A stretch of DNA of 64,000 bases from the NCBI RefSeq assembly GCF_011040385.1, contig NZ_JAAIKB010000008.1, positions 186,001 to 250,000 of the forward strand, read 5' to 3'. The stretch comes from Falsiroseomonas algicola (GTDB lineage Bacteria > Pseudomonadota > Alphaproteobacteria > Acetobacterales > Acetobacteraceae). The notes under the pieces are model-generated. The model was not told the origin of the DNA. It did no database searches and saw only the letters and a program-made list of their open reading frames with translations. A program made the translations under genes and the position numbers. Position 1 is the first letter of the stretch; each line of letters opens with the position of its first letter. Positions 26,236 to 35,893 of this stretch are shown piece after piece.

Positions 26236-27006
26236 ATGCCATGGTGGGACATGATCGCGAATTGCCTGCATGACCTGACCGCCATCGGCCCGGGCGGCCT
26301 TCCCGTGGTGGCGATGGCCCTGTTCCTGGCGGGGCTGGCGGGCGGGCTGACGCATTGCGCGGCCATGTGCGCGCCCTTCGTCATCGCCCAGGCCAGCGCG
26401 GCCACCGGCACCGGCGGCACGCTGTCGCGCCTCGCGGGGGCGGCGCTGCTGCCCTACCACGCCGGGCGGATCGTCGGTTATTCGACTCTCGGCGCCGTCA
26501 GCGGGCTGGCGGCGGGGGCGCTGAACCAGGTCACGGGGCTGCGCCATGTGCTGGCCGCCCTGCTGCTGGCCGCCGCCGTCCTGATGGCGCTGCAGGCCCT
26601 GCAGCGCCTGCCCGGACGCTGGCGCCTGGCGCACGCCCCCCTGCTTCCCCGCCGGCTGGCCGGGGCGACGGAGGGCCTGACGGCCTGGCTGACCGCCAGC
26701 ATGGGCGGCCTGCTGGCGTCGCCCGGGGGCAGGCGCGGCTTCGGGCTCGGCCTGCTGCTCTCCGGCCTGCCCTGCGGGCTGCTCTATGCCGCGCTCGCCG
26801 CCGCGGCGGCGACGGGCAGCGCGCTGGCGGGGGCGGTGGCGATGCTGGCCTTCTGCCTCGGCACCATCCCCTCCCTCGTGGGGGTCGCCTTCCTCGGCCG
26901 CTTCTTCCTGCGTGCGCTCGGCCCCCGGCTGCAGGTGCTGGGCGCCGCGCTGTTCGCGCTGAATGCCGTGGTGCTGGCCGGCGCGGCGCTGCGGCTGGCC
27001 GCCTGA
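26236..27006 (+). CDS. SafE/cytochrome-biogenesis-type membrane protein with HCxxMC motif
   Basis: A 256-residue membrane protein with six or so helices, related to the sulfite exporter TauE/SafE-like group often found beside cbb3 oxidase genes. The first helix ends in GGLTHCAAMCAPFV, an HCxxMC motif that could bind copper or another thiophilic metal. A second GLPCGLLYAAL segment carries another Cys. In relatives this region reads HCxGMCGG. A role in copper supply for the cbb3 oxidase is inference from this motif and from ccoN lying about 3.5 kb downstream. Downstream starts (for example ATG 26311) are possible. Confidence 0.75.
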   Translation: MPWWDMIANCLHDLTAIGPGGLPVVAMALFLAGLAGGLTHCAAMCAPFVIAQASAATGTGGTLSRLAGAALLPYHAGRIVGYSTLGAVSGLAAGALNQVTGLRHVLAALLLAAAVLMALQALQRLPGRWRLAHAPLLPRRLAGATEGLTAWLTASMGGLLASPGGRRGFGLGLLLSGLPCGLLYAALAAAAATGSALAGAVAMLAFCLGTIPSLVGVAFLGRFFLRALGPRLQVLGAALFALNAVVLAGAALRLAA

Positions 27007-27078
27007 CCGGCGCCCCGTTGACGGGGTATCAACCCGACATCGGCCTTATGGCGGGGCCACCAGGATGGGGCCCGCTTG

Positions 27079-29616
27079 ATGTCAGTGGTGGTGACCGGCG
27101 CGGTGCCGGCCACGATCTTCGAGAATGCCCGACCCGCCGACTGGTCCGCCACCCTGGCCCTTTCCGCCGGGGTGCTGGACGTTGCCCTGACGGGTGACGG
27201 CGCCCAGGCCTTCTCCGCCACGCTGGAGGCATCGGGCACCCGCATCCGCCTCGCCCCCGCTGCCGTCTTCGATGCGGAAAGCCTGGGCGAGGGCTTCGTC
27301 TTCCGCTTCGGCCTGTCCGTCCGGACCACTTCGGGCTGGGTCGCGCTGCCCGCCACCTACGCGGTGCAGCTGGTCGGCATCGACGACACGCCGCCGCAGA
27401 ACCTCCGCTTCTTCAGCGGCGGCGTCGTGCTGGCCACCGATGTCGGCGCCGATATCGGCATCCTGGCCGCGGATGACCCGGACAGCGCGGGGCCGCTGGA
27501 ATACAGCGTCGCCTGGCCCGATTCCGCCTGGTTCGAGATCATCGGCACCACGCTGCGCCTGAAGCCGGGCATCGACCTGGTCGGCCAGGGCGGCACGGTG
27601 CGGGAGGTGATGATCGAGGTCTCCGATGGCCGGAACCTCTCGGCCTTCACCATCGCCGTCACCATCCTGGCGCCCGGCCCCCTGCCCGCCTTCACGGTCA
27701 CGGACGGCACCAATGCCGCCGAGTCGATCGCCGGTGGCGCCGGGGCCGATGCGATCTTCGGCCATGGCGGGAACGATACCGTCGCCGCGGGCGCCGGCAA
27801 TGACAGCCTGGCCGGCGGCGCGGGCGCCGACAGCCTGGACGGCAGCACCGGCAACGACACCCTGCTGGGCGGCGACGGCAATGATTCGCTGCTGGGCAAT
27901 ACGGGCACCGATTCCATCGATGGCGGAGCGGGCAACGACATCGTCATCAGCGGCGGCGGCGCCGATACCGTGCTTGGTGGCACGGGGAACGATACCCTGC
28001 GCGGCGGGTCCGACGCCGATCGCCTGCTGGGCGAGGACGGCAACGACATGCTGGATGGCCAGTCGCAGTCGGATACGCTGGATGGCGGCGCCGGCGCGGA
28101 TTCCCTCTCCGGCGGGTCGGAGGCGGATTCGCTCCGCGGCGGGCCAGGTGCCGACACGCTGGATGGCGGGACGGAAGCGGATGTCCTGGACGGCGACGCG
28201 GATGATGACTGGCTGATCGGCGGGGACGGCGACGACACGCTGGCCGGAAGCGACGGCAACGATGGGCTGAACGGCGGCGCAGGCAATGACATCCTGGATG
28301 GCGGCACCGGCGCCGACACGCTTTCCGGCGGCGATGGGCTCGATACCCTGCAGGGCAACGATGGCCATGACTGGCTGGATGGCGGGAATGGCGCCGACAG
28401 CCTGCTGGGCGGCGCGGGCAACGACACCTATGTCCTCGGCGTCGGCGACAGCTGGGCGGAATTACCGGGTGGCGGGACCGACGAGATCGTCACCGCGGGC
28501 GCGATGACGATCCCCGAGGAGATCGAACGCCTGCGTGCCGCCACCGGCGCGGGCGACATCGCCCTGTTCGGCGCCGCCGGGGGGGACAGCCTGTTCGGGA
28601 ATGAGGGCGCGAACGCGCTCTCGGGCGGGGCCGGCAACGACCTGGCGGATGGCGGGGATGGCGCCGATTCGCTGGCGGGTGGCACGGGGGATGACGCGCT
28701 GCTCGGCGGATCCGGCGCCGATACGCTGGATGGCGGCGCCGGAGGGGACCTGCTGGCAGGCGGCGATGGTGCCGATTCGCTGAACGGCGGCGATGGCGCG
28801 GATCGCGGCTTCGGCGGTGCGGGGGCGGATACCCTGCTGGGCGGGGCGGGAAACGATAGCTTTTCCGGCGGCGAAGGCGACGATCTCGGCTATGGCGGCA
28901 CGGGGCGGGATGTGCTGGCGGGCGGCGCCGGCCATGACAGCCTGGACGGCCAGGACGGCGCCGATTGGCTGCAGGGCGATGCGGGCAACGACCTGCTGGT
29001 GGCGGGCGCCGGCGGGGGGGATGAGCTGCGCGGCGGCGCGGGCAACGACACGCTGGATGCCCGTGCGGCGGACAGGCTGGGATCGTTGCTGATCGGCGGC
29101 GCGGATGACGATGTCTATCTGATCGATTCGACGCGCGACCTGGTGGTGGAGGAGCCTGGCGGCGGCACGGACTGGGTGCAGGCCGACCTGACCGGCGGCG
29201 GCTACATCCTGCCCGCCCAGGTGGAGAACCTGCTGCTGCTGGGCACCCTGGTCACCGGCCAGGGGAATGCGCTGCCGAACGTCATTCGCGGCAACGCGGC
29301 CGCGAATCTTCTGCTGGGCCTGGGTGGCGCGGATACGCTGGCCGGCGGCGGCGGCGCCGATACGCTGGCGGGCGGCGCGGGCAACGACCTTTTCCTGATG
29401 GAGACCGGCGGCGGGCATGACCGCGTGACCGACTTCACCCGGGGCGAGGACCGGCTGGGCGTGCCGGCCAGCCTCTACGCCTCCTCCGCCGCCGTCCTGG
29501 CGGCCTTCCAGGCCAGCGCCGATGGCGCCCTGCTGGCGCTGGGTTCGGGCCACAGCGTGCTGCTGCTGGGCGTGTCGCCGACGACGCTCGGCGCCGCCGA
29601 CATCGTGATCCTCTGA
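27079..29616 (+). CDS. Large RTX-type calcium-binding repeat protein, probably secreted
   Basis: An 845-residue acidic, Gly/Asp-rich protein. Residues about 105-215 resemble a cadherin/dystroglycan-like beta-sandwich (DDTPPQNLRFFSGG onward). I count about 47 nonapeptides of the GGxGxDxLx type in three blocks: about residues 215-455 (26), 500-660 (18) and 755-780 (3). Such repeats form a calcium-filled beta-roll outside the cell. The end has the usual DRVTDFTRGEDRLGV transition and a hydrophobic, Asp-containing tail like type I secretion signals. There is no N-terminal signal peptide, and no ABC/MFP/TolC secretion genes lie nearby. Its stop codon directly abuts that of the next, convergent gene. 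Confidence 0.88.
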   Translation: MSVVVTGAVPATIFENARPADWSATLALSAGVLDVALTGDGAQAFSATLEASGTRIRLAPAAVFDAESLGEGFVFRFGLSVRTTSGWVALPATYAVQLVGIDDTPPQNLRFFSGGVVLATDVGADIGILAADDPDSAGPLEYSVAWPDSAWFEIIGTTLRLKPGIDLVGQGGTVREVMIEVSDGRNLSAFTIAVTILAPGPLPAFTVTDGTNAAESIAGGAGADAIFGHGGNDTVAAGAGNDSLAGGAGADSLDGSTGNDTLLGGDGNDSLLGNTGTDSIDGGAGNDIVISGGGADTVLGGTGNDTLRGGSDADRLLGEDGNDMLDGQSQSDTLDGGAGADSLSGGSEADSLRGGPGADTLDGGTEADVLDGDADDDWLIGGDGDDTLAGSDGNDGLNGGAGNDILDGGTGADTLSGGDGLDTLQGNDGHDWLDGGNGADSLLGGAGNDTYVLGVGDSWAELPGGGTDEIVTAGAMTIPEEIERLRAATGAGDIALFGAAGGDSLFGNEGANALSGGAGNDLADGGDGADSLAGGTGDDALLGGSGADTLDGGAGGDLLAGGDGADSLNGGDGADRGFGGAGADTLLGGAGNDSFSGGEGDDLGYGGTGRDVLAGGAGHDSLDGQDGADWLQGDAGNDLLVAGAGGGDELRGGAGNDTLDARAADRLGSLLIGGADDDVYLIDSTRDLVVEEPGGGTDWVQADLTGGGYILPAQVENLLLLGTLVTGQGNALPNVIRGNAAANLLLGLGGADTLAGGGGADTLAGGAGNDLFLMETGGGHDRVTDFTRGEDRLGVPASLYASSAAVLAAFQASADGALLALGSGHSVLLLGVSPTTLGAADIVIL
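27720..29400 (+). repeat. Tandem nonapeptide-coding repeats inside the RTX gene
   Basis: Degenerate 27-bp units, mostly GGCGGC-GCx-GGC-xxx-GAC-xxx-CTG, repeat for two long stretches broken by a linker around 28430-28610. The near-identity of some units could allow copy-number change by recombination. Confidence 0.8.
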
Positions 29617-30396
29617 CTACCTGACGACGTCGCGATAGGCATGCCAGGTCGCATGCCCGATCAGCGGCAGCACCAGCGCGATGCCGAAGAAGAAGGGCAC
29701 CAGCGCCATCGCCGTGAACACCACGATCAGCCCGGCCCAGAGCGCCATGGCCCGCCAGTTGCGGGTCACCGCGGTGACGGAGACGACGACGGCTTCGAAG
29801 GCCGAGATGTCGCGGTCGATGATCATCGGGATGGAGACGGCGGAAATGGCGAAGGAGACGCAGGCCAGGACGAAGCCGAAGCCCGTGCCGATGATGAGGA
29901 AGGGCAGCAAATTGTCGGAGCGCAGCATGGCGATCGGCAGCGTCTCGATCGCCGGCGAGAAGCCGAGGCCGAAGAACAGCGCGAAGAGCAGCCCCGCGAT
30001 GCGGATCCAGAAGAGATGGATCAGCAGCAGCGCGGCACCGATCAGCGCGAGCTGCGTGCCGTTGCGGCGGAAGGCGGAGGCGCAGGCCATGAAGCTCGTC
30101 TCCTCCCCCGCCTCGCGCCGCCGGCTGACCTCGTAGAGCCCGGCGCCCAGCAGCGGCGCCACGACGAAGAAGCCCGCCGTGGCCGGCAGGATCGCCCAGG
30201 CGCTGCCGAGTTGCAGCAGCACCACCACCAGCGCCCAGCCCGCGACGACGATGGCGCCGCCATAGACGAAGCCGAGATGCGGCACCGCCATCAGGTCCTG
30301 CCACCCGGCCGCGAGCCACCGCCAGGGCCGGTCATTCGGCACCAGGACGATGTCGGGCATCCTGGTCTTCGCCATGGGCGCGGTGTCGCCGCTCAT
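29617..30396 (-). CDS. DUF2189 integral membrane protein
   Basis: A 259-residue protein with about six hydrophobic helices, matching the DUF2189 pattern (an N-terminal [20 protein letters not shown] amphipathic stretch, then paired helices). The function of the family is unknown. The gene is divergent from the cbb3 operon, and its start lies 71 bp from the FNR/FixK box, so it may be controlled by the same site; that is inference. Its TAG stop at 29617-29619 directly follows the RTX gene's TGA with no base between. I chose the ATG at 30394-30396 ([15 protein letters not shown]). Confidence 0.8.
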   Translation of the reverse strand: MSGDTAPMAKTRMPDIVLVPNDRPWRWLAAGWQDLMAVPHLGFVYGGAIVVAGWALVVVLLQLGSAWAILPATAGFFVVAPLLGAGLYEVSRRREAGEETSFMACASAFRRNGTQLALIGAALLLIHLFWIRIAGLLFALFFGLGFSPAIETLPIAMLRSDNLLPFLIIGTGFGFVLACVSFAISAVSIPMIIDRDISAFEAVVVSVTAVTRNWRAMALWAGLIVVFTAMALVPFFFGIALVLPLIGHATWHAYRDVVR

Positions 30397-30466
30397 CGTC
30401 TGGGTTCCATCTTCCGGGGGCGCCTTCCTCGGCCGCGACCATAGCGGCACGACCCCTCCCCGGGAA

Positions 30467-30480
30467 TTGATCCGCATCAA
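30467..30480 (+). promoter_or_regulatory. FNR/FixK (anaerobox) operator of the cbb3 operon
   Basis: A perfect consensus palindrome, TTGAT-CCGC-ATCAA. Its centre is about 92 bp upstream of the ccoN start. With a site centred at -41.5, transcription would begin near 30515, leaving a leader of about 50 nt. This predicts activation by an FNR/FixK-type regulator at low oxygen. Confidence 0.85.
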
Positions 30481-30565
30481 GGACGCCCACACTGGGAAGC
30501 TGTCATCTCCCCCCCACAGCGCCGGTCCGATCGCGACCGTGGCGTGCGCAGGGGAGACTGATGCG

Positions 30566-32065
30566 ATGGCTGTAGCAGGCTACGCCGCGAACCAGGCCGG
30601 AACGGCCACGGTTGCGCGGCACGAGCCCTATGTGGAGGCACCGATCCGTGCCTTCGCGATTGCAACCGTCTTCTGGGGAGTCGTCGGCTTCCTGGTGGGC
30701 GTCGTGATCGCTTCGCAGCTGGCCTGGCCGCTGCTGAACCTCGATCTCGAATGGACGACCTTCGGCCGCTTCCGGCCCGTCCACACCAGCGCCGTGATCT
30801 TCGCCTTCGGCGGAAACGCGCTGTTCTGCACCAGCCTCTACGTCGTGCAGCGCACCTGCCGCGCACGGCTCTTCGGCGGCGAGAACATGGGCTGGTTCCT
30901 GTTCTGGGGCTACCAGTTCGTCATCGTCACCGCGGCACTCGGCTATGTGCTGGGCGTCACCCAGGGCAAGGAATATGCCGAGCCCGAGTGGTACGTGGAC
31001 CTCTGGCTGACGGTCGTGTGGGTGCACTACCTCATCGCCTTCGGCGGCACGATCCTGCGGCGGGAAGAGCCCCACATCTACGTGGCGAACTGGTTCTACC
31101 TGGCCTTCATCGTCACCGTCGCCATGCTGCATATCGGCAACAACCTGGCGCTGCCCATCACGCTCGGCCATGCGAAGAGCTACGGCGCGGCGTCCGGCGT
31201 GCAGGATGCGATGATCCAGTGGTGGTACGGCCACAACGCGGTGGGCTTCTTCCTGACCGCGGGCTTCCTCGGCATGATGTACTACTTCATCCCGAAGCAG
31301 GCGGAACGGCCGGTCTATTCCTACCGGCTGTCGATCGTGCACTTCTGGTCGCTGATCTTCCTCTACATCTGGGCCGGCCCGCACCACCTGCACTACACCG
31401 CGCTGCCGGACTGGGCGCAGACGCTCGGCATGGTGTTCAGCGTGATGCTGTGGATGCCGAGCTGGGGCGGCATGATCAACGGGATCATGACCCTCTCGGG
31501 CGCCTGGGATAAGCTCCGCACCAATCCCGGCCTCCGCTTCTCCGTCACCGCGGTCGGCTTCTACGGCATGTCCACCTTCGAAGGGCCGGTCATGTCCATC
31601 AAGGCGGTGAACGCGCTGTCGCACTACACCGACTGGACCATCGGCCATGTGCATAGTGGCGCCATGGGCTGGGTCGGCTTCGTCACCTTCGGCGCGCTCT
31701 ACTGGCTGTTCCCGCGCCTCTGGGCGAAGAAGGGCCTGTACAGCGAGAAGCTGGTGTCCTGGCACTTCTGGATCGCGACGCTCGGCATCGTCCTCTACAT
31801 CACCGCGATGTGGGTGTCGGGCATCCTGCAGGGCCTGATGTGGCGCGCCTATGACGAGCTCGGCTTCCTGCAGTACAGCTTCATCGAGACCGTGGCCGCG
31901 ATGCACCCCTACTACGTGATCCGCGTGCTGGGCGGCGTGCTCTACCTCAGCGGCGCGCTCATCATGGTCTACAACCTCTGGATGACCGTGACCCGTGGCG
32001 AGAGCGAGGAAGCGGCCGCGCTGCCCGTCGCCTCCGCCATGCCCGTCCCGGCTCCGGCCGAATAA
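30566..32065 (+). CDS. ccoN: Cytochrome c oxidase cbb3-type, subunit I
   Basis: A 499-residue, 12-helix catalytic subunit that reduces oxygen to water in the inner membrane and pumps protons. Metal ligands can be seen: a haem His in [16 protein letters not shown], the CuB His in [16 protein letters not shown], the His pair in [16 protein letters not shown], and the haem b/b3 His residues in [21 protein letters not shown] ribosome site lies about 9 bp before the ATG at 30566. It is the first gene of the operon ccoNOQPGHIS, and the FNR/FixK box upstream fits microaerobic induction. Confidence 0.97.
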   Translation: MAVAGYAANQAGTATVARHEPYVEAPIRAFAIATVFWGVVGFLVGVVIASQLAWPLLNLDLEWTTFGRFRPVHTSAVIFAFGGNALFCTSLYVVQRTCRARLFGGENMGWFLFWGYQFVIVTAALGYVLGVTQGKEYAEPEWYVDLWLTVVWVHYLIAFGGTILRREEPHIYVANWFYLAFIVTVAMLHIGNNLALPITLGHAKSYGAASGVQDAMIQWWYGHNAVGFFLTAGFLGMMYYFIPKQAERPVYSYRLSIVHFWSLIFLYIWAGPHHLHYTALPDWAQTLGMVFSVMLWMPSWGGMINGIMTLSGAWDKLRTNPGLRFSVTAVGFYGMSTFEGPVMSIKAVNALSHYTDWTIGHVHSGAMGWVGFVTFGALYWLFPRLWAKKGLYSEKLVSWHFWIATLGIVLYITAMWVSGILQGLMWRAYDELGFLQYSFIETVAAMHPYYVIRVLGGVLYLSGALIMVYNLWMTVTRGESEEAAALPVASAMPVPAPAE

Positions 32066-32078
32066 GGAGGACCGGGCA

Positions 32079-32807
32079 ATGCGCTGGTTCAACCACGCCA
32101 TCATCGAGAAGAACCTGATCCTGATGGGCGTGCTCACGCTCATCACGGTCTCCATCGGCGGCCTCGCGCAGATCGTGCCGCTCTTCACGGTGGAGAGCAC
32201 GATCGAGCGTGTGCAGGGCATCCGCCCCTACACGCCGCTCGAGCTGATGGGCCGCAACATCTACGTGCGTGAGGGCTGCTACACCTGCCACAGCCAGATG
32301 GTGCGCCCCTTCCGCGACGAGCTGGAGCGCTACGGCCACTACAGCCTGGCGGCGGAGAGCATGTACGACCACCCCTTCCAGTGGGGATCGAAGCGCACGG
32401 GTCCCGACCTGGCGCGCGTCGGCGGCCGGTATTCCGATGACTGGCACGCCGCGCATCTCCGCAGCCCGCGCGCCGTGGTGCCGGAAAGCATCATGCCGCC
32501 CTACGCCTTCCTCGACCGGCCGCTGGCCTATGGCGACATCGCCGACCACCTGCGCGCGCAGCGCAGCGTCGGCGTCCCCTACACGGACGAGATGATCGCC
32601 AATGCCCGCGCCGACCTGGAGACGCAGGCGCGCCCCGACCGTGACGCGGCTGGCTTCGGCACCCGCTACGCCCGCGCCCGCCAGGGCGTGTTCGACGGCA
32701 ATGCCGGCGTGGTGACGGAGATGGATGCGCTGGTCGCCTATCTGCAGATGCTCGGGACGCTCGTCCGCTTCAGCGACGTGACGCCCGACCAGCTGCGCCA
32801 GCAGTGA
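32079..32807 (+). CDS. ccoO: Cytochrome c oxidase cbb3-type, subunit II (mono-haem)
   Basis: A 242-residue membrane-anchored c-type cytochrome that passes electrons to CcoN. An N-terminal anchor (about residues 12-35) is followed by the single haem-binding CxxCH in [13 protein letters not shown], with an axial Met later in SIMPPYAFL. The start has AAGGAGGACC upstream, with 13 bp from the ccoN stop. The C-terminal segment [10 protein letters not shown] is a family signature. The length is typical. Confidence 0.96.
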   Translation: MRWFNHAIIEKNLILMGVLTLITVSIGGLAQIVPLFTVESTIERVQGIRPYTPLELMGRNIYVREGCYTCHSQMVRPFRDELERYGHYSLAAESMYDHPFQWGSKRTGPDLARVGGRYSDDWHAAHLRSPRAVVPESIMPPYAFLDRPLAYGDIADHLRAQRSVGVPYTDEMIANARADLETQARPDRDAAGFGTRYARARQGVFDGNAGVVTEMDALVAYLQMLGTLVRFSDVTPDQLRQQ

Positions 32808-32818
32808 GGGACGGCGCC

Positions 32819-32986
32819 ATGAACCTCGTCGCGCTGCAACCGCTCTTCTCCACCCTCTGGGTGGTCTGGTTCTTCGTCCTGTTCACCGGGATCCTGATCT
32901 ACGTGCTGGCTCCCAAGCGCAAGCGAGGCTTCGACGAGGCGGGGGACATCCCCTTCCGCGACGACCCGCGCGACCGCCTGTCCTGA
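32819..32986 (+). CDS. ccoQ: cbb3 oxidase small subunit CcoQ
   Basis: A 55-residue single-helix protein (MNLVALQPLFSTLWVVWFF forms the start) with a polar C-terminus (KRKRGFDEAGDIPFRDDPR). CcoQ stabilises the oxidase complex in the membrane. The ATG at 32819 gives the family-standard N-terminus and is 12 bp after the ccoO stop. Confidence 0.88.
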   Translation: MNLVALQPLFSTLWVVWFFVLFTGILIYVLAPKRKRGFDEAGDIPFRDDPRDRLS

Positions 32987-32999
32987 GGAGTGTGACACC

Positions 33000-33872
33000 A
33001 TGCCCACCAAGATCGAGAAGGACAGCCTCACCGGCACCGACACCACGGGCCATGAGTGGGACGGGCTGAAGGAACTGAACACGCCGCTGCCGAAGTGGTG
33101 GCTCTACGTGATGTACGCGACCATCGCCTTCGCCGCCGTCTGGGTCGTGCTCTACCCCGCCTTCCCTTTCCAGGGCGCGACGGGCGTCACGGGCTGGATC
33201 GCGCGGGAAGCGGTGGTCGGCGATGTGCGCGCCGCGCAGTCGCGGATGGAGCCGATGCTGGCGCGCATCCGGGCTTCCGACCCGAAGACCATCGCGGCGG
33301 ATCCGGAACTCCGCGCCTTCGCGGTGGCCGGCGGACGCACCGCCTTCGCCAACAACTGCGCGGGCTGCCACGGCGCCGGCGGCCAGGGTGCGCAGGGCGG
33401 GTTCCCCTCGCTCGCCGATGACGACTGGATCTGGGGCGGCACGCATGACGCGATCCGCCACACCATCGCGAACGGCGTCCGCGCCGGCGAAAGCGACGAG
33501 GAACGCACCAGCCAGATGCCGCGCTTCCTGGCCGATGGCGTGCTGACCCTGCCGCAGGTCAACGACACGGCGGAATACGTCCTCTCCCTCTCCCGCCGCT
33601 CCACCGATGCGGCGGCCGCGGGGCGTGGCGAGGCGCTCTACGCCGAGAACTGCGCCGCCTGCCATGGCGAACGTGGCGAGGGCAACCGGGATGTCGGCGC
33701 GCCGCGCCTGTCGGACCAGATCTGGCTCTATGGCGGCGACAAGGCCTCCATCGCGCGCAGCATCGCCTATGCCCGCGCAGGCGTGATGCCGGCCTGGGGC
33801 CAGCGGCTCGACCCCGCCATCGTCAACATGCTGGCGGTCTACGTCCACGCGCTGGGCGGCGGCGAGAACTGA
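33000..33872 (+). CDS. ccoP: Cytochrome c oxidase cbb3-type, subunit III (di-haem)
   Basis: A 290-residue membrane-anchored cytochrome with two CxxCH haem sites, in NNCAGCHGAGGQG (near residue 120) and ENCAACHGERGEG (near residue 220). One anchor helix lies at about residues 33-55 after an N-terminal segment containing the typical TTGHEWDGLKELNTPLPKWW pattern. Axial Met candidates follow each site (SQMPRF and GVMPAWG). CcoP takes electrons from soluble or membrane cytochromes and hands them to CcoO. Confidence 0.97.
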   Translation: MPTKIEKDSLTGTDTTGHEWDGLKELNTPLPKWWLYVMYATIAFAAVWVVLYPAFPFQGATGVTGWIAREAVVGDVRAAQSRMEPMLARIRASDPKTIAADPELRAFAVAGGRTAFANNCAGCHGAGGQGAQGGFPSLADDDWIWGGTHDAIRHTIANGVRAGESDEERTSQMPRFLADGVLTLPQVNDTAEYVLSLSRRSTDAAAAGRGEALYAENCAACHGERGEGNRDVGAPRLSDQIWLYGGDKASIARSIAYARAGVMPAWGQRLDPAIVNMLAVYVHALGGGEN

Positions 33873-33893
33873 AGCAAGGCCAGGACAGGGACA

Positions 33894-35417
33894 ATGAGCA
33901 CGATCCAGCCGCCCGATCGCCTGAAGCCCGCGGCGAAGACCGAAGGGACGCAACAGGCGGCGGCACCGACCTCGCTCTACGCGGATCGGCAGAAGGTCTA
34001 TCCGAAGGCCGTGAAGGGCCCGGTGCGCCGGGCGAAATGGGCTGTGCTCATCCTGTGCCTGGCGCTCTACTACCTCGTGCCCTGGCTGCGCTGGGATCGT
34101 GGTCCCGGCGCGCCGGACCAGGCGGTGCTGGTCGATATCGGCAATGGCCGCCTGTTCTTCTTCTTCGTCGAGATCTGGCCGCAGGAAGTCTACTTCCTGA
34201 CGGGCCTGCTGGTGCTGGGCGCCATCGGGCTCTTCGTGGCGACCAGCCTCTTCGGCCGCGTCTGGTGCGGCTTCACCTGCCCGCAGACGGTCTGGACGGA
34301 TCTGTTCATGTGGGTGGAGCGCGTCATCCAGGGCGACCGCAACGAACGCATGCGGCTCGACAAGCAGCCCTGGACGCTGGAGAAGCTGCGCAAGAAGGGC
34401 CTGACCCATGCGGCCTGGCTGCTGATCGCGGCGGCCACCGGCGGCGCCTGGATCATGTACTTCAACGATGCGCCGACCGTGACGGTGGATCTGCTGACCG
34501 GCGGCGCCTCGCTCGACGTCTATTTCTACTTCGGCCTCTTCACCACCACGACCTATGTGCTGGCCGGCTGGGCGCGGGAACAGGTCTGCACCTACATGTG
34601 CCCCTGGCCGCGCTTCCAGGCCGCGATGCTCGATGAGAACTCCCTCGTCGTCACTTATCGCGACTGGCGGGGCGAACCGCGCGGCAAGGCCAAGGCCGAT
34701 GGCATCGGCGATTGCGTGGATTGCCAGGCCTGCGTGAATGTCTGCCCGACCGGCATCGACATCCGCGATGGCCAGCAGCTGGAATGCATCGGCTGCGGCC
34801 TCTGCATCGATGCCTGCGACGACATCATGAAGCGGCTCGATCGCCCGACCGGGCTGATCGCCTTCGAGACGCTGTCGAACCTTGCCGCCTCCACCGCCGC
34901 GACCAAGGCGCTGCCGCCCTCCCGCGCCCGCTGCGCCACGGGGATGGAGGTGCGCCGCGTGCCGCGCTTCATCCGGCCGCGCACCCTGCTCTATGCGGGC
35001 ATGCTGGGCGCCGTCATGGCGGTGATGCTCGGCGCCTGGCTGCTGCGGCAGACCGTGACGCTGTCGGTGCTGCGGGATCGCGCGCCGCTTTTCGTCACGC
35101 TGTCCGATGGCGGCATCCGCAACGCCTATACGCTGAAGATCGCCAACAAGGACCGCGACATCGCGAGCTACGCGCTGGTGCTCGACTCCCGCACCGCGCT
35201 GCAGATGCAGGTGCAGGAAGCGCCCACCACCGCGCCGGGTGACCGCCCGATGGTGACGACGCGGCCCGACGGCATCACGCAGTGGCGCGTGCTGCTGACG
35301 CAGCCGCCCGGCACGCCGACCCGCACCTCCATCCCCGTCACCTTCCGCCTGGTCGATGGCCGGGGCCGGACGGTGGTCAGCGAAAGCAGCATCTTCCTGG
35401 GGCCCGAAAGCCGATGA
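33894..35417 (+). CDS. ccoG: cbb3 oxidase assembly protein CcoG (FixG/RdxA)
   Basis: A 507-residue membrane iron-sulfur protein that acts in copper handling for the oxidase (a Cu(II) reductase role has been shown in relatives). It has polytopic helices, a WCGFTCPQTVW motif, a CTYMCPWPRFQ motif and two ferredoxin-type clusters in CVDCQACVNVCPTGIDIRDG and CIGCGLCIDACDDIM. The C-terminal 120 residues form the periplasmic Ig-like domain of this family. It overlaps the next gene by 4 bp (ATGA). Confidence 0.95.
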   Translation: MSTIQPPDRLKPAAKTEGTQQAAAPTSLYADRQKVYPKAVKGPVRRAKWAVLILCLALYYLVPWLRWDRGPGAPDQAVLVDIGNGRLFFFFVEIWPQEVYFLTGLLVLGAIGLFVATSLFGRVWCGFTCPQTVWTDLFMWVERVIQGDRNERMRLDKQPWTLEKLRKKGLTHAAWLLIAAATGGAWIMYFNDAPTVTVDLLTGGASLDVYFYFGLFTTTTYVLAGWAREQVCTYMCPWPRFQAAMLDENSLVVTYRDWRGEPRGKAKADGIGDCVDCQACVNVCPTGIDIRDGQQLECIGCGLCIDACDDIMKRLDRPTGLIAFETLSNLAASTAATKALPPSRARCATGMEVRRVPRFIRPRTLLYAGMLGAVMAVMLGAWLLRQTVTLSVLRDRAPLFVTLSDGGIRNAYTLKIANKDRDIASYALVLDSRTALQMQVQEAPTTAPGDRPMVTTRPDGITQWRVLLTQPPGTPTRTSIPVTFRLVDGRGRTVVSESSIFLGPESR

Positions 35418-35893
35418 GCGACATGGTCATCAAGCCCGCCCTTCCACGCGACCGCTGGATCCCCTGGGTCTTCGTGGGCGGCATGCTGCTGGTCGTCGCG
35501 GTGAATGCGGTGCTGGTCTTCTTCGCCCTCACCACCTTCACCGGCGTCACCACCGGCAAGGCCTATGATCGCGGCCGCGCCTACAACCACGTGATCGAGG
35601 CCGCGGCGCGGCAGGAGGCGCTGGGCTGGCGCGCCGATGTTCAGCTGCGCGGCAACAGCCTGGTCGTCACCATGGCGGATCGCGGCGGCGCCGCCCTGCC
35701 CGGAAGGCTGGAGGGCCGCCTGCTCCGCCCGCTGGAGGGCACGACCCAGCCGCTCGACTTCGCCGCCACCGCCACCGGCAGCTTCCGCGCCGAGACGGGC
35801 ACGCGGGTGCCCGGCCAGTGGGATGCGGTGCTGCGCTTCTTCGGCCCGGGTGGAGAGGTGCTCGATATCCGCCAGCGCATGGTGCTGCCATGA
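35414..35893 (+). CDS. ccoH: cbb3 oxidase assembly protein CcoH (FixH)
   Basis: A 159-residue protein with one N-terminal helix (WIPWVFVGGMLLVVAVNAVL at about residues 15-35) and a periplasmic beta domain. The TGKAYDRGRAYNHVIEAAARQ segment is a FixH signature. It is needed for stable assembly of the oxidase in relatives. It overlaps both neighbours by 4 bp, so it is probably translated by coupling. Confidence 0.93.
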   Translation: MSDMVIKPALPRDRWIPWVFVGGMLLVVAVNAVLVFFALTTFTGVTTGKAYDRGRAYNHVIEAAARQEALGWRADVQLRGNSLVVTMADRGGAALPGRLEGRLLRPLEGTTQPLDFAATATGSFRAETGTRVPGQWDAVLRFFGPGGEVLDIRQRMVLP

